Part shown: positions 1-7,601 of the stretch, piece after piece
How the letters are laid out: the number at the start of each line of letters is the position of its first letter
How positions within the stretch are numbered: the first letter of the stretch is position 1
Assembly (NCBI RefSeq): GCF_029210495.1
Contig: NZ_JARGDK010000005.1
Span: 218,621-282,620 of the forward strand
Direction: 5' to 3'
Source: Pseudothioclava nitratireducens
GTDB lineage: Bacteria > Pseudomonadota > Alphaproteobacteria > Rhodobacterales > Rhodobacteraceae
Length of the DNA: 64,000 nucleotides
Program-made: the position numbers and the translations under genes
The notes under the pieces: generated by a model
Database searches by the model: none
Seen by the model: the letters and a program-made list of their open reading frames with translations, nothing else
Told to the model about the DNA's origin: nothing

Positions 1-211
1 GCCCGGCCCATTCGCCGCTCGCCCCGGCACCCAGAATATAGCGGTCCCCCAGTTCAGGGGCTGCCGGGGGGATCACGATACCCAGATCAAGCACCGTCAG
101 TTGGCACACCGCATCGAGAAGCCGCAGGGCCTCGTTATGGGTGACGTGTTTCTGGGCTTGGGACGGCAGGATGAGGGGTAGCCCGAGGATCGGTGTCTGA
201 TCGCTCCACAT
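1..211 (-). CDS. DUF2793 domain protein, N-terminal fragment
   Basis: The minus strand starts with ATG at 211 and stays open to the window edge, giving about 70 residues beginning MWSDQTPILGLPLILPSQAQ. The next residues read KHVTHNEALRLLDA. This opening, with PLILPSQAQKHVTHNEAL at residues 11-28, is how I recognise DUF2793 proteins, which are common in Rhodobacteraceae and often look like phage-tail or gene-transfer-agent appendage proteins. The function is not established. The remainder of the gene lies outside the window, so its length and C-terminal domains are unknown. It is separated from the Usp/TRAP operon by a terminator-like hairpin. Confidence 0.6.
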   Translation of the reverse strand, partial: MWSDQTPILGLPLILPSQAQKHVTHNEALRLLDAVCQLTVLDLGIVIPPAAPELGDRYILGAGASGEWAG

Positions 212-278
212 GGTGTTTCCTTTACGACGCGAGAATGATTCCGCGACGATCCTGCGGGAAGCGGGCTATGGAATGGGA

Positions 279-298
279 AACGCCCCGAGCGGGGCGTT
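279..298 (-). terminator. Terminator-like hairpin after the usp-TRAP operon
   Basis: A perfect inverted repeat, AACGCCCC with GGGGCGTT around a GAGC loop, lies about 28 bases beyond the stop of the usp gene on its strand. Only a short TTT follows it, so an intrinsic terminator is likely but not strong. Confidence 0.6.
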
Positions 299-325
299 AA
301 CCAGGTGTTCACGGTGATTTCGCGC

Positions 326-757
326 TTAGCGGACCACGTAGACCGAGATTTTGGCATGGCGCACCACCCGCGCCGCATTCGGCCCCAAGAGATAGTCCTT
401 GAGATCGGGTCGATGCGCGCCCAGAACGATCAGGTCGGCCCCGTCTTTTTCCGCCATTTCAAGGATTTCGTGATAGGCGTTTCCGACGCCGACGACATGG
501 CGCACGGCCTTGTTCGCGTCTTCGCCCAGCGCCTCCCCCACCATCTTGGCGAGCAATTCACGCGCATGGCTGAGCGCGGTTTTCTGGTGGCTCTCCTTGA
601 AGAACCCCCCCACGACGCTCATTCCGAAGTCGGGAATCACGGTAATGACGTCAAGCTGCGCCCCTTCCGCTTCGGCCAGACGCTGCGCGGTTTGCAGCAC
701 CTTGGTCTCGGCACCGGGTCGGTTGATATCGACGGCACAGAGGATGGTCTTGATCAT
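326..757 (-). CDS. Universal stress protein (UspA family), TRAP-associated
   Basis: This is a 143-residue single Usp domain beginning MIKTILCAVDINRPGAE. The nucleotide-binding loop near residues 118-133 reads GAHRPDLKDYLLGPNA. It keeps the usual layout, but the second glycine of the G-x2-G motif is an arginine and the final G-S/T is G-P, so ATP binding may be modified. The ATG overlaps the stop of the upstream TRAP permease gene by four bases (ATGA), so the two are translationally coupled. Usp proteins of this type accompany TRAP transporters (TeaD in the Halomonas ectoine system is the known case) and are thought to adjust transport. A regulatory role here is inference from that family and from the coupling. 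Confidence 0.9.
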   Translation of the reverse strand: MIKTILCAVDINRPGAETKVLQTAQRLAEAEGAQLDVITVIPDFGMSVVGGFFKESHQKTALSHARELLAKMVGEALGEDANKAVRHVVGVGNAYHEILEMAEKDGADLIVLGAHRPDLKDYLLGPNAARVVRHAKISVYVVR

Positions 758-3360
758 GCCGGTTCTCCTTCGATGATCGCCGCGCGGCGGCGTTGCAGCA
801 CAGTCACCAGACCGAGCAGCAAGAGGGCGGGAATGAAGATCAGCTCCTTCGGAAGCTGGTTCGTCGGCGCCTGCACCGAAGTGATCGACACCGGCGCATC
901 GCCATAGAAGTCGAAGCTGGCCAGTTGCTCGGAAAGCGGCGAGCCGAACATCGGTTCTTCGAGCACCATCATCTCGCCCTCAGGCAGGAGCGACAGGCCC
1001 AGCGCGTCCAGACGCGTCGCCGCGTCCGCCCCCTCGGGCACGTTGAGCACGAGCGTCAGATCCTTCATTTCGAGCGTGTCGAAATCCGGTCCCGAAACGA
1101 CTGTGCGCAGCGACGAGCCGACAGGTGCCTCCATCAAGGCCTGCTCGAACTCGACCGGCGCGATCTGATGATAGGGCGGCTGGATCATGTCCATGAAGAA
1201 GCCCGGCCGGAACAGCGCGAAGGCCACAAGCAGGAGTGCCACCGTCTCCCAGATGCGGGACTTGGTGAAGTAGAAGCCCATGGTCGCCGCGGTGAAGACC
1301 AAAATCCCGATCGTGGCGATGATGAAGACGATGATGCCTTGCATCCACGTCACGTCGATCAGCAGAAGGTCCGTATTGAAGATGAACACGAAGGGCAGCG
1401 CCACGGTGCGCAGGCTGTAGAAGAACGCGGTGAAACCCGTACGGATCGCGTCGCCCCCTGACACGGCGGCTGCCGCGAAAGAGGCAAGCCCCACAGGCGG
1501 CGTCACATCGGCCATGATCCCGAAGTAGAACACGAAGAGGTGCACCGCGATGAGCGGCACCACGAGGCCCGACTGCGCACCAAGCTCCACGACGACCGCC
1601 ACCATGAGCGAGCTGACCACGATGTAGTTTGCCGTGGTCGGCAGACCCATCCCGAGGATCAGCGACAGGATCGCCACGAAGATCAGCATCAGGATCAGGT
1701 TGCCGCCCGACAGGAACTCGACGAAATCGGCCATCACCTGCCCGATACCAGTCAGCGACACGGTGCCCACGATGATCCCTGCGGTCGCCGTGGCGAGGCC
1801 AATCCCGATCATGTTGCGCGCGCCGTCGATCATCCCTTCGATCAGGTCGACCATGCCCTCGCGCAGCTTCGAGATCGCGTTCGGCTCACCCCGGAAGAAC
1901 GCCTTGAGGGTCTTTTGCGTGATCAGGATGAAGAACAGAAGGAAGGTCGCCCAGAAAGCCGACAGACCCGGCGATTTGCGTTCGATCATCAAGAAGTAGA
2001 CCAGAACGATGATCGGCAGCAGGTAGTAGAGCCCCGCCTTGTAGATTTTCGGGATCTCGGGGAGTTCGACGACCTCTGCATTCGGGTCGTCGGGTTCAAG
2101 GTCCTCGGCTTGCGCGGCCAGCCAGACGAGCGCGATATAGGCGAGGCCCACCATCGCCGACAGCACCCAGCCCGCGCCCTCGGGGACGAGCGAGACAATC
2201 GCGCGCACCGGGAACTGGGTCGCGTAGCACAACCCCGCAAAGCCCGCGAAGAACAGGAACATGCCAAGGATCGTGCGCCACATGGATACGACCTTGTTTC
2301 CGAGCGTCGGCATCTTGTTCTTCACCGCTTCGAGGTGAACGATATAGACGAGCGCGATGTAGGAAATGATCGCGGGCAGGAAGGCATGGGTGATGACCTC
2401 GAAGTAGGAAATCCCCACATATTCCACCATGAGGAAGGCGGCGGCCCCCATCACCGGCGGCATGATCTGACCGTTGACCGAGGAGGCGACCTCGACCGAG
2501 CCGGCCTTTTCTGCGGAGAAGCCCACCCGCTTCATCAGCGGAATGGTGAAGGTGCCGGTGGTGACCACGTTGGCGATGGACGAGCCGGAGATCAGGCCGG
2601 TCGCGGCGGAGCCGACGACAGCCGCCTTGGCGGGCCCGCCCCGCAGGTGCCCAAGCGCCCCGAAGGCCATCTTGATGAAGTAGTTCCCCGCGCCCGCCTT
2701 ATCGAGCAGCGCGCCGAAGAGCACGAAGAGGAAGACGAATTTCGTGGACACGCCCAGCGCGATGCCGAACACGCCTTCGGAGGTGATCCACATATGGCTC
2801 ATCGCCTTGCGCAGGCTCGCGCCGGCCCAGCGGATCTGGTCGGGCACTGCGGCGGCGGAACCGAAGAACACATAGGCAAGGAAGATCAGCGCCAGCACCA
2901 CCATGACCGGGCCAAGCGTGCGGTAGGCCGCGATGAACAGGAAGGCGAGGCCAAGCAGCGAGAAGAGCGCATCGCTTTGGTCCGCCAGACCGCCATTGGT
3001 CACGATCTTGTCGTAGAACACGTATCCATAGAGCGCGAGAAACGCGCCGCCCAGCGCCAGCACCCAGTCATACCACGGCACGCTGTGCTTGGGCGCGGAT
3101 TTGAACAGCGGATAGGCCATGGCCGAAAGGAACACGGCAAAGGCGAGGTGGATCTGCCGCGAGTTGTTGATCAGATCGCCCGGCAAGACATAAGGCGCGA
3201 CGGGTGAGGCCAGAAGCACCTGAAAGACGGACCAGAGCAGGGCCACCCCTGCGATAAAGAACCCCAATGAGCCGGGAACGACGCGAGCACCGCTATCGGA
3301 TGCGGCCACGAGTTCCTGAAGCTCGGCTTCGTTCAATGCGCGTTTCTCACTGTCGGACAT
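754..3360 (-). CDS. TRAP transporter permease, fused 4TM/12TM (TAXI type)
   Basis: This 868-residue membrane protein fuses the small (DctQ-like, 4 TM) and large (DctM-like, 12 TM) TRAP subunits. The N-terminal hydrophobic block spans roughly residues 28-150. The long DctM core includes VVGSAATGLISGSSIANVV near 260 and the MGLPTTANYIVVSSL region near 580. Such fusions pair with TAXI-type receptors, and one is encoded just upstream. The last 160 residues leave the DctM core: a periplasmic-looking stretch (about 720-835) and a final TM with a basic tail, resembling the DUF3394-type C-terminal extension. The start is supported by GGAGG upstream of ATG at 3360. It imports an unknown organic solute using an ion gradient. 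Confidence 0.93.
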   Translation of the reverse strand: MSDSEKRALNEAELQELVAASDSGARVVPGSLGFFIAGVALLWSVFQVLLASPVAPYVLPGDLINNSRQIHLAFAVFLSAMAYPLFKSAPKHSVPWYDWVLALGGAFLALYGYVFYDKIVTNGGLADQSDALFSLLGLAFLFIAAYRTLGPVMVVLALIFLAYVFFGSAAAVPDQIRWAGASLRKAMSHMWITSEGVFGIALGVSTKFVFLFVLFGALLDKAGAGNYFIKMAFGALGHLRGGPAKAAVVGSAATGLISGSSIANVVTTGTFTIPLMKRVGFSAEKAGSVEVASSVNGQIMPPVMGAAAFLMVEYVGISYFEVITHAFLPAIISYIALVYIVHLEAVKNKMPTLGNKVVSMWRTILGMFLFFAGFAGLCYATQFPVRAIVSLVPEGAGWVLSAMVGLAYIALVWLAAQAEDLEPDDPNAEVVELPEIPKIYKAGLYYLLPIIVLVYFLMIERKSPGLSAFWATFLLFFILITQKTLKAFFRGEPNAISKLREGMVDLIEGMIDGARNMIGIGLATATAGIIVGTVSLTGIGQVMADFVEFLSGGNLILMLIFVAILSLILGMGLPTTANYIVVSSLMVAVVVELGAQSGLVVPLIAVHLFVFYFGIMADVTPPVGLASFAAAAVSGGDAIRTGFTAFFYSLRTVALPFVFIFNTDLLLIDVTWMQGIIVFIIATIGILVFTAATMGFYFTKSRIWETVALLLVAFALFRPGFFMDMIQPPYHQIAPVEFEQALMEAPVGSSLRTVVSGPDFDTLEMKDLTLVLNVPEGADAATRLDALGLSLLPEGEMMVLEEPMFGSPLSEQLASFDFYGDAPVSITSVQAPTNQLPKELIFIPALLLLGLVTVLQRRRAAIIEGEPA

Positions 3361-3454
3361 TGTCCCTCCGTCCGGCCTTGCGGCCCGCCTGAATGAATTG
3401 GTCTAAACGGTTCGGGGGGCGAGCACCGCCCCCCGAGGGATCAAACGGGTCGGA

Positions 3455-4423
3455 TCACTCGATCAGACCTTTTTCCTTGAAGTATTTGGCGGCGCCCGCA
3501 TGCAGCGGAGCCGAAAGACCGGCGGTCGCCATCTCTTCGGGTTTCAGGTTGGCAAAAGCCGGGTGCAGGCCCTTGAAGTCCTCGAAATTCTCGAAGACCG
3601 AGGACACGACCGCATAGACGGCATCTTCGGAAACCGCGTCAGAGGTGACAAAAGTCGCGCCCACACCGAAGGTGGTCACGTCGGCTTCGTTGCCACGATA
3701 CATGCCGCCCGGAATGACCGCCGTGCGATAGAACGGGTTGTCGGCCACGAGCTTCTCGACAGCAGGACCCGAGACCTCGACCAGCACCGAGTCACAGGCG
3801 GTGGTCGCCTCTTGGATCGAGCCGGACGGGTGACCCACGGTGTAGACCATCGCGTCGATCTGGTTGTCGCAGAGCGCCGCCGATTGCTCGGCCGCCTTCA
3901 GCTCGGTGGCGAGCGCGAAGTCGTCCATGGTCCAGCCCATCGCTTCCATCAGCACTTCCATCGTGCCGCGCTGGCCCGAGCCGGGGTTGCCGATATTCAC
4001 GCGCTTGCCCTTGAGGTCTTCGAAGGTCTTGATGCCGCTATCGGCGCGCGCCACGACGGTGAAGGGCTCCGGGTGAACCGAGAACACGGCGCGCAGGCCT
4101 TCGAACGGGCCGGCCTCTGCGAATTGCGAGCTGCCGTTGAAGGCGTGATACTGCCAGTCCGACTGGGCGACGCCGAATTCCAGCTCGCCCTCGCGGATCG
4201 TGTTGATGTTGTAGACCGAGCCGCCGGTCGATTCGACCGAGCAGCGGATGCCGTGTTCCTTGCGGCCCTTGTTCACCAGGCGACAGATCGCGCCGCCGGT
4301 CGGGTAATAGACGCCGGTCACGCCGCCGGTGCCGATGGTGATGAACTCTTCCGCCATCGCGGTGCCCGCAACCAGCGTCGAGGTCGCCAGCGCAACAAGG
4401 CCGAGTTTCAGATGTTTGGTCAT
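3455..4423 (-). CDS. TAXI family TRAP transporter solute-binding receptor
   Basis: This 322-residue periplasmic binding protein has a clear signal peptide, [20 protein letters not shown] then TAMAEE, with cleavage expected after AMA. The mature start [20 protein letters not shown] is the TAXI signature, with tyrosines and glycines that line the ligand pocket. ATG at 4423 was chosen because the signal peptide begins there and GGGAGA precedes it; the frame stays open upstream to 4564 but encodes nothing typical. It delivers its ligand to the fused permease encoded 95 bases downstream. TAXI receptors are poorly sampled biochemically, with glutamate, glutamine and dicarboxylates reported, so the substrate here is not assigned. 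The genome context suggests an amino- or keto-acid. Confidence 0.93.
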   Translation of the reverse strand: MTKHLKLGLVALATSTLVAGTAMAEEFITIGTGGVTGVYYPTGGAICRLVNKGRKEHGIRCSVESTGGSVYNINTIREGELEFGVAQSDWQYHAFNGSSQFAEAGPFEGLRAVFSVHPEPFTVVARADSGIKTFEDLKGKRVNIGNPGSGQRGTMEVLMEAMGWTMDDFALATELKAAEQSAALCDNQIDAMVYTVGHPSGSIQEATTACDSVLVEVSGPAVEKLVADNPFYRTAVIPGGMYRGNEADVTTFGVGATFVTSDAVSEDAVYAVVSSVFENFEDFKGLHPAFANLKPEEMATAGLSAPLHAGAAKYFKEKGLIE

Positions 4424-4466
4424 AGGTCTCTCCCAGTTTGATTGCCTATTTCGATTTTCGAGCGGT

Positions 4467-5330
4467 TCAGAGGTCCAGGACCTCATCCAGAGCGCGGTTA
4501 TGCCGTTCGATTTCGGCAATACGCTCTGTCGCCTCCGGGCCGGATTTCCGTGCAACCATCGCAATCAGCGTTTCAAGCAGGAAAACGGTTCCGACATAGG
4601 AGGTGAAGAAATTCGGGCTATCGCCCGGAACGATGAAGTGCGTCTGTGCGACCCGGAGCGCCGGGCAAGCGTGGCTGTCGGTGATGACGATAACCCGTGC
4701 GCCCTGCTCGCGCGCCGTCTGGGCCGCGCGGATCGAGACACGGGCAAAGGGTGGCTTCGTAATGACCAGCAGAACGTCGCGCGCATCCAGATCACAGAGC
4801 GCCGAACCGATGGATGCGCCCATTCGCCCGGCCAGAACCCAGTTCGCGCCGAGAAAATTCGCCATGTAGCCCGCATATTCCGCGATCCCGGTCGAGCCGA
4901 GCGCGCCCAGAACCACCACCTTGCGCGCGTCATGGAGCTGCGCTGCCGCCGCCTCGATCTGTTCGGTCGAGATCGTCGCGGCCAACGCATTGAGATTGCT
5001 GTGGCATAGATTGCGGGCGCGTGTGACAAGGTCCTCGGCCGCCTCATCCTTGGATTGGCGCAGACCCTCGGCGCGGGCGGCAAAGGTCGAAACCTGACGC
5101 CCAAGCTGATGGCGCATCGATTCGCGCAGATCCTCGAAACTGTCATAGCCCAGCGCCCGAGACAGGCGGCTGAAACTGGCCGGCGCGATACGCGATTCGG
5201 TCGCAACCGTGCGCAGGGACCGGGTTGCCGCATCCAGCGGATTTGCAACGATATAGTCTCCGGCCTCGCGCAGTCGCGGGCTCAGGTCGCCGTAATTTTC
5301 GGCCAACCGTTGTTGGAAACTCGCTTTCAA
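4467..5330 (-). CDS. MurR/RpiR family transcriptional regulator
   Basis: About 287 residues. The N-terminal RpiR-type helix-turn-helix includes [20 protein letters not shown], and a C-terminal SIS sugar-isomerase-like domain (about 130-260) carries the typical [20 protein letters not shown] segment. SIS domains in this family bind the effector. No in-frame ATG exists near the N-terminus. The TTG at 5330 is preferred because a G-rich GGGGGGC sits just upstream and the family usually begins about here ([13 protein letters not shown]). The frame also remains open to another TTG at 5381. It lies between the TRAP receptor gene and the divergent aminotransferase gene, so it probably controls both in response to the imported compound or a breakdown product. 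Confidence 0.85.
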   Translation of the reverse strand: MKASFQQRLAENYGDLSPRLREAGDYIVANPLDAATRSLRTVATESRIAPASFSRLSRALGYDSFEDLRESMRHQLGRQVSTFAARAEGLRQSKDEAAEDLVTRARNLCHSNLNALAATISTEQIEAAAAQLHDARKVVVLGALGSTGIAEYAGYMANFLGANWVLAGRMGASIGSALCDLDARDVLLVITKPPFARVSIRAAQTAREQGARVIVITDSHACPALRVAQTHFIVPGDSPNFFTSYVGTVFLLETLIAMVARKSGPEATERIAEIERHNRALDEVLDL

Positions 5331-5365
5331 GCCGCCCCCCACAGGCAAATTTGTCGACAGGCAGC

Positions 5366-5392
5366 GTTTCAAGTGTTTCAATTATTGTCAAG
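5366..5392. promoter_or_regulatory. 9-bp direct repeats between rpiR-type regulator and aminotransferase
   Basis: Three tandem 9-mers read GTTTCAAGT, GTTTCAATT and ATTGTCAAG. The first two differ at one base and the third is degenerate. The middle also contains the small palindrome CAATTATTG. They lie in the divergent region upstream of both genes, where an RpiR operator would be expected. Assigning them as the operator is inference. Confidence 0.35.
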
Positions 5393-5448
5393 TGGGGAGA
5401 CATATGTTTCACCGAAATCATGGTCCTTGCCGTAACGGAGCGCACCCG

Positions 5449-6771
5449 ATGACCCATGTCTTTCACCGCCATTCCCGCACCACGCCGCCGCGCGCCGCGC
5501 GCGGGGAGGGTGCCTATATCATCGACACCGATGGCAAGCGCTATCTCGATGGGTCCGGGGGCGCGGCGGTGTCCTGTCTTGGCCATTCCGACCCCGAAGT
5601 GATCGCGGCAATCACCGAACAGGTCTCGACCCTCGCCTTCGCGCATACCGGGTTCTTCACAACCGAACCCGCGGAGCGACTGGCCGACCGGCTGATCGCC
5701 CACGCCCCCGAAGGCATCGAAAAGGTCTATTTCGTTTCCGGCGGGTCCGAGGCGGTGGAAACCGCGCTCAAGATGGCGCGGCAGTATTTCGTCGAGACCG
5801 GAGAGGTCACCCGCACCCGTTTCATCGCGCGCCGTCAAAGCTACCACGGCAACACGCTTGGCGCCTTGGCGACCGGGGGCAATGCGTGGCGCCGCGCGCC
5901 TTTCGCGCCGCTCATGGCGGAAAGCTTCCACATCGCGCCTTGCTACGAATACCGTGGAATAGAGTCGAATGAGAGCCTCGAAGACTACGGCCTCCGCGTC
6001 GCCAACGAGCTTGAGGCAGAGCTTCTGCGCCTCGGCCCGGAGACAGTAATCGGCTTTGTCGCGGAGCCGGTCGTTGGCGCAACCATGGGGGCCGTGCCTG
6101 CGGTTCCGGGCTATTTCAAACGCATCCGCGAGATCTGCGACCGCTACGGCATCCTGCTGATCCTTGACGAGGTGATGTGCGGGATGGGCCGGACCGGGAC
6201 GCTTTTTGCCTGCGAGCAAGACGGCATCTCGCCGGATATCGTCACCATCGCCAAGGGTCTTGGCGCGGGTTATCAGCCGATCGGCGCGACGCTGTGCAGC
6301 GGCAAGATTCATGACGCTTTCGCCAATGGCTCGGGCTTCTTCCAACACGGCCACACCTATATCGGCCACGCGACCGCCTGCGCCGCCGCAGATGTCGTGG
6401 TCTCGAAGTTGACCGAAGGCGGGCTGACGGCCCGCGCCGCCGAAATGGGCGACAAGCTCGACGCAGCGCTACGTGCCTCTTTCGGCGATCACCCCCATAT
6501 CGGTGACATCCGCGGGCGTGGCATGTTCCGCGGCCTCGAGATCGTCGCGGATCGGGAGACGAAGACCCCGTTCGAACCTGAACGCGCCATTAACAAGAAG
6601 ATCAAGGCGGCCGCCTTTGAGGCCGGGCTGATCTGCTACCCGATGGGCGGAACGATTGATGGGCGACTGGGCGATCACGTGCTGCTCGCACCGCCCTTCA
6701 TTCTCGAAGATGCGCAGATCGGGGAACTCGTGGACAAGCTGTCCATGGCCTTCGCACAGGTGATCGGTTGA
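5449..6771 (+). CDS. Class III (omega) PLP-dependent aminotransferase
   Basis: A 440-residue fold-type I aminotransferase of the class III family, which includes ornithine, GABA, beta-alanine and other omega-amino donors. The cofactor-binding segments are visible: VSGGSEAVETALK in the N-terminal half, LILDEVMCGMGRTG for the PLP-ring aspartate, and the Schiff-base lysine in TIAKGLGAGYQPIGA at about residue 269. ATG at 5449 has CGGAG eight bases upstream; the longer reading from 5392 lacks a ribosome site. It shares one base with the next gene (TGATG), so both are co-translated. With a beta-keto acid cleavage enzyme next to it, the most economical role is converting an imported beta-amino or omega-amino acid to a keto acid. 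The exact donor is unknown. Confidence 0.92.
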   Translation: MTHVFHRHSRTTPPRAARGEGAYIIDTDGKRYLDGSGGAAVSCLGHSDPEVIAAITEQVSTLAFAHTGFFTTEPAERLADRLIAHAPEGIEKVYFVSGGSEAVETALKMARQYFVETGEVTRTRFIARRQSYHGNTLGALATGGNAWRRAPFAPLMAESFHIAPCYEYRGIESNESLEDYGLRVANELEAELLRLGPETVIGFVAEPVVGATMGAVPAVPGYFKRIREICDRYGILLILDEVMCGMGRTGTLFACEQDGISPDIVTIAKGLGAGYQPIGATLCSGKIHDAFANGSGFFQHGHTYIGHATACAAADVVVSKLTEGGLTARAAEMGDKLDAALRASFGDHPHIGDIRGRGMFRGLEIVADRETKTPFEPERAINKKIKAAAFEAGLICYPMGGTIDGRLGDHVLLAPPFILEDAQIGELVDKLSMAFAQVIG

Positions 6772-7538
6772 TGTCGCTGCCCAAGCTGATGGTGGCGCCA
6801 AACGGGGCCACCAAAACGAAATCCGATCATCCACGCCTGCCGATCACGCTTGACGAAATCACAGAAACAGCGCGCGCCTGTTTCGCGGCCGGGGCGGATG
6901 GGTTGCACCTGCACCTGCGGGATGCGCAGGGGCGGCATTTGCTGGATGCCGGTGCCTATGCCGAGGCGTTAACCCATCTACGTGCGGCAGTGCCCGGTAT
7001 GGTGCTGCAAATCACCACCGAAGCCGCGGGCATCTACGAACCACCACATCAGCGGCGGGTGGCGCTCGACTCCGGCGCCGCGCTGGTATCGATCGCGCTG
7101 CGGGAAATGCTGCGCGACGATGAAACCGTGACGCGCCGCTTCTACGAGGATTGCGCCGCCAAAGGGATCGCGGTGCAGCATATCCTCTATGATCGCACGG
7201 ATGCAGAGGCTTTGGCGCGAGTGCTTCCCACCTCGATGCTTCGGGGCCCGACCTTGCAACTCTTGTTCGTTCTGGGGCGCTACACGGAGGGGCAAAGCTC
7301 TGATCCGTCGATGCTCGATCCGTTTACGGGTTGGCTCGGAACCGCTGGAATAGAGCCTGACTGGATGGTCTGCGCCTTTGGACCCGGCGAGAGCGACGCA
7401 CTGCTTGCCGCCCACGCGATCGGGGGCAAAATGCGGGTGGGTTTCGAGAACTCCCTCTGGCATGCCGACGGGAGCATCGCGCGCGATAATGCCGAGCAGG
7501 TTGCGCGGCTTATCGCGCGTCTCGCCGGGCGGGAATAG
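6771..7538 (+). CDS. 3-keto-5-aminohexanoate cleavage family protein (BKACE, DUF849)
   Basis: This 255-residue TIM-barrel enzyme belongs to the beta-keto acid cleavage (BKACE) family. These enzymes condense a beta-keto acid with acetyl-CoA to give acetoacetate and a new acyl-CoA. The metal-binding HLH of GLHLHLRD falls at residues 46-48, the position of the zinc histidines in the characterised Kce enzyme, and the late barrel motif RVGFENSLWHADG is present. It is slightly shorter than many members (usually 270-310 residues). ATG at 6771 overlaps the aminotransferase stop. Family members differ in substrate side chain, so the keto acid cannot be named from sequence. Coupling to an aminotransferase suggests the keto acid is made by transamination. 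Confidence 0.9.
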   Translation: MSLPKLMVAPNGATKTKSDHPRLPITLDEITETARACFAAGADGLHLHLRDAQGRHLLDAGAYAEALTHLRAAVPGMVLQITTEAAGIYEPPHQRRVALDSGAALVSIALREMLRDDETVTRRFYEDCAAKGIAVQHILYDRTDAEALARVLPTSMLRGPTLQLLFVLGRYTEGQSSDPSMLDPFTGWLGTAGIEPDWMVCAFGPGESDALLAAHAIGGKMRVGFENSLWHADGSIARDNAEQVARLIARLAGRE

Positions 7539-7601
7539 GTATCAACACGCATCAAGGCACGTGCTAAGAGCAAGCGAAGCCAACATGCGAGCGCGTTAAC
7601 G

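Noticed and set aside
5392..5448. Upstream ATG of the aminotransferase
   Set aside because: It would add 19 untypical residues and has no ribosome site, whereas the ATG at 5449 has CGGAG upstream and the family start.
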